DNA of 64,000 nt, from assembly GCF_014639655.1 (NCBI RefSeq), contig NZ_BMGB01000001.1, forward strand, positions 62,001 through 126,000. Direction: 5' to 3'. The notes under the pieces were generated by a model. That model searched no databases. It had not been told where the DNA came from and was given only the letters and a program-made list of their open reading frames with translations. Made by a program: the position numbers and the translations under genes. Below are positions 62,004-64,000 of this stretch, one piece after another (the stretch's first letter is position 1; every line of letters starts with the position of its first letter). Source of the DNA: Conyzicola nivalis (GTDB lineage: Bacteria; Actinomycetota; Actinomycetes; Actinomycetales; Microbacteriaceae).

Positions 62004-62902
62004 GCATGCTTCCAGCAGTAGCAGCAGTGGCGATAGCCGCGTCCATGGTCGCCGGCCCGCTGCCATCGCGCGCGGGCGCGCCGGCGGCTTGTGGAACGCT
62101 GACGCAGAAAGTCGGCGGTTGTCCCGAAGTGCTAGGACGCATCGGCCACGACGATGTCAGCCTCAGTGGAGGCAGTGGAGGCAGTGGAGGCAGTGGAGGC
62201 AGTGGAGGCAGTGGAGGCAGTGGACGCAGCGGCGACAGCGGCGCCTCGGGCGACGGCGCGAGCCGTGATCGCACCGGCCCGCCTCGGCCCTTCAGCAAGA
62301 ACCAGCTGAACAACGAGCAGCGCAGGGCTTACGAGGCGCAACTCGAAAACGAGGCGGCGGCCCGGGGCGACTTCTATCGGCCGGAGTTCTGGTCGACCTA
62401 TACGGGAACACCGCCCACCAATGTCACCCTCGCCGACATCGCGAGCTTCCGCCCGGCGACCGGCGGAAACCACATGGAACCCAACGGCTGGATCGTGGTG
62501 GGTCTCGACACCAACTTCTATTCCGACGCCTCCACTCAAATTGTGAACGGCACACTGCTCGGGCTTCCCGCCTCGGTGCGCTTCAGCTCGCGCTCGTTCA
62601 TATGGAACTACGGCGACGGGACAACCCGATCGAGCGCCACCCCCGGCGCGAGTTGGGCCGCGCTGAACCTTGCCGAGTTCTCGCCGACGCCCACTAGCCA
62701 CGTCTTCGCCGAGCCCGGGACCTACGCGATAGATCTGACCGTCGAATACGCGGCGGAATACCGGTTCGGCGCGAGCGGCTGGGTGCCGATCGACGGCACC
62801 CTGCAGCTCCCGGCAAATAGGATTACGGCGACCGCGGCAGACGCTACGACAGTGCTCGTGAACCGGGATTGCCGCGACAATCCTGACGGTCCCGGTTGCT
62901 GA
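61997..62902 (+). CDS. Secreted protein with Gly-Gly-Ser linker and PKD-like domain
   Basis: The 301-residue product (from ATG 61997) has a hydrophobic signal (LPAVAAVAIAASMVAG) and a Gly/Ser-rich linker made by a 9-bp tandem repeat (residues about 57-76). A PKD-like beta-sandwich follows near the C-terminus, with SFIWNYGDGTT and SHVFAEPGTYAIDLTV. Four cysteines at the ends (CGTLTQKVGGC and CRDNPDGPGC) could form disulfides. The overlap with the upstream lipoprotein gene shows they are expressed together. A GTG at 61982 would add 5 residues. Role probably at the cell surface. Confidence 0.75.
   Translation: MLSMLPAVAAVAIAASMVAGPLPSRAGAPAACGTLTQKVGGCPEVLGRIGHDDVSLSGGSGGSGGSGGSGGSGGSGRSGDSGASGDGASRDRTGPPRPFSKNQLNNEQRRAYEAQLENEAAARGDFYRPEFWSTYTGTPPTNVTLADIASFRPATGGNHMEPNGWIVVGLDTNFYSDASTQIVNGTLLGLPASVRFSSRSFIWNYGDGTTRSSATPGASWAALNLAEFSPTPTSHVFAEPGTYAIDLTVEYAAEYRFGASGWVPIDGTLQLPANRITATAADATTVLVNRDCRDNPDGPGC
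62165..62224 (+). repeat. 9-bp tandem repeat encoding Gly-Gly-Ser
   Basis: Six perfect copies of AGTGGAGGC run from 62165 to 62218, and a degenerate copy follows. The unit is a multiple of three, so slippage would change linker length without breaking the frame. Confidence 0.95.
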
Positions 62903-62930
62903 AATGCCGGCTCTATAAAGCCGAGGGTCG

Positions 62931-62989
62931 CTTCCAGCGCACGCATATAAAACGTACAGGTTAGCGCGGGATGCTTACTGCGCTGGAAG
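62931..62989 (+). promoter_or_regulatory. Inverted repeat that could mask the htrA ribosome site
   Basis: CTTCCAGCGCA (62931-62941) is exactly complementary to TGCGCTGGAAG (62979-62989); the right arm covers part of the GGAAGGAG ribosome site (62985-62992). A -10-like TATAAA occurs upstream (62913-62918) and another inside the loop (62946-62951). A transcript from the upstream one could fold and hide the site; from the inner one it could not. The two arms might also be a protein-binding site. Confidence 0.55.
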
Positions 62990-62998
62990 GAGCACCTG

Positions 62999-64000
62999 AT
63001 GACCGACACCCCCGAGATTCCCGCAACACCCGTAAACTCCACGCCCCCCACACCCGTGAACCCCGCACCTCCCGCGCCCCCTGCCCCTCCGGCACCGCGC
63101 GCCCTCTCCGAGGCGCCCCACTCTTCACCCGCACCCGCACCCGCAGTCGCGCAGCCCGTGCCGCACTACGAGAGCTCGGCGACGCCGCCGACCCCTCCCA
63201 CCAACTCGGCCCCCGCAAAGGACGGCTCTTCGTTCCGTCGCAACCGTCCCGTGCTGCTCGTCGCAGCTCTCGCGGTCGGCGCTCTCGTCGGCGGAGCCGC
63301 AGGCGGCGGCATCGTGCTCGCGCTCACCGACGGTAACGGCGGATCGTCGGTCGGCGCAGTCACGTCGCCCGCGAACATCACGGTCAACAACCCCGACGAC
63401 GCGACCACCGTCACCGCGGTTGCCGCCACGGCTTCCCCGTCCGTCGTGACGATCTCCGCGACATCCAGCGATGCGGGCGGAACCGGCTCGGGCGTTGTCC
63501 TCAGCCCTGACGGCTACGTGCTGACCAACACCCACGTCGTCACCCTTGACGGTGCGACCGGCGATGCCGCGATCAAGGTGCAGACCAACGACGGCCGGTT
63601 GTACTCGGCCGCGATCGTGGGCACCGACCCCATCTCCGACCTCGCAGTCATCAAGATCGAAGGCGTCACCGACCTGCAGCCCGCGAAGTTCGCCGACTCG
63701 AGCAAGCTCAACGTCGGCGACACCGCCATCGCGATCGGCGCGCCCCTCGGCCTCTCCGGTACTGTCACCGACGGCATCGTCAGCGCCATCAACCGCAGCA
63801 TCACGATCGCTTCGTCGGCGGCACCCACCGACCCCGAGGCGACCGCGCCCGACTCCTCGGCGCCCGATGACAACCTCTTCGAGTTCGGCTTCCCCGGACA
63901 GGAACAGGACAGCCAGGCCGCCCCGACCGCCAGCTCGTCCACCATCTCCCTCGCGGTGATCCAGACGGATGCGGCGATCAACCCCGGTAACTCCGGTGGC
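62999..64000 (+). CDS. HtrA/DegP-type membrane serine protease (N-terminal part, continues past window)
   Basis: 334 codons are visible before the window ends. The N-terminus is a long Pro/Ala-rich cytoplasmic tail (residues 1-80), then basic residues and one membrane helix (about 86-108), then the trypsin-like S1C domain outside the cell. The catalytic triad is His179 in LTNTHVV, Asp214 in ISDLAVIKI and Ser332 in NPGNSGG. A long acidic insertion lies between the barrels (about residues 268-315). A PDZ domain is expected beyond the window. ATG 62999 follows GGAAGGAG. HtrA degrades damaged envelope proteins. Confidence 0.95.
   Translation, partial: MTDTPEIPATPVNSTPPTPVNPAPPAPPAPPAPRALSEAPHSSPAPAPAVAQPVPHYESSATPPTPPTNSAPAKDGSSFRRNRPVLLVAALAVGALVGGAAGGGIVLALTDGNGGSSVGAVTSPANITVNNPDDATTVTAVAATASPSVVTISATSSDAGGTGSGVVLSPDGYVLTNTHVVTLDGATGDAAIKVQTNDGRLYSAAIVGTDPISDLAVIKIEGVTDLQPAKFADSSKLNVGDTAIAIGAPLGLSGTVTDGIVSAINRSITIASSAAPTDPEATAPDSSAPDDNLFEFGFPGQEQDSQAAPTASSSTISLAVIQTDAAINPGNSGG

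Noticed and set aside
62165-62224. CRISPR-like repeat
   Set aside because: The units are 9 bp and directly adjacent, with no spacers, and lie in a coding frame giving Gly-Gly-Ser.

Overview
The window is a contiguous 64 kb piece of a high-GC actinobacterial chromosome, most likely from the family Microbacteriaceae (Leifsonia/Cryobacterium-like; genus not resolved). The signs are a mycothiol gene (mshB), actinobacterial families such as DUF3107, DUF3117, DUF2342 and UPF0182, an AdnAB-type helicase-nuclease pair, the DapC/DapD/DapE succinylase branch of lysine synthesis, many GTG starts, and many genes whose -10 box sits 6-8 nt before the start codon (leaderless transcripts). The only RNA gene seen is an initiator tRNA-fMet. 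No insertion sequence, prophage or CRISPR array was seen. Short dispersed repeats occur at several sites, two of them affecting mrp.

Layout. 1-6.5 kb: end of an oligopeptide ABC ATPase, typA, a lipoprotein, and the reverse-strand iron-uptake operon efeUOB behind a DtxR/IdeR-like box. 6.6-14.6 kb: mshB (fused to a membrane domain), ferredoxin fdxA, dapC, citrate synthase, then dapD and dapE firing divergently, and a PIG-V-like membrane glycosyltransferase. 14.7-23.7 kb: DUF3117, O-methyltransferase, tatB, an aldehyde dehydrogenase, a LysR regulator with a divergent 36-residue membrane peptide, a glycolipid-binding protein, the MgtE-like/DUF1003/mrp operon, a stress-type membrane protein and a TetR regulator. 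23.7-30.5 kb: aminopeptidase P, a membrane EEP-family hydrolase, a PHP phosphoesterase, a DEAD-box RNA helicase, a ferritin-like protein and DUF3107.

30.6-47.2 kb is a DNA-repair and cell-envelope block whose content matches the mycobacterial Rv3193c-Rv3202c neighbourhood: adnA, adnB, a phosphotransferase-fold protein that has lost its catalytic residues, a nudC that has lost its zinc-ribbon cysteines, uvrD2 (short form), a ThiF/cyclodehydratase-like protein, a DUF2342 metalloprotease-like protein, a PDZ-Lon secreted protease and a large UPF0182 membrane protein. A methyltransferase and tRNA-fMet follow.

48.2-56.1 kb is a complete mannitol phosphotransferase locus: divergent activator mtlR, then a Lac-type EIIB, HPr, Enzyme I, mannitol IICB, mannitol IIA and mannitol-1-phosphate dehydrogenase. 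The general and sugar-specific PTS parts are therefore made together. 56.1-60.1 kb: a carbon-nitrogen hydrolase, then the most unusual element of the window, a translationally coupled three-gene signalling operon: a receiver domain fused to a PIG-L/LmbE zinc deacetylase, a stand-alone receiver, and a membrane PAS histidine kinase. This looks like a phosphorelay whose output is an enzyme and not a transcription factor. 60.2-64 kb: an aminotransferase, two secreted proteins with rarer codons (one with a Gly-Gly-Ser tandem repeat and a PKD-like domain), and the start of an HtrA-type membrane serine protease that runs off the window.
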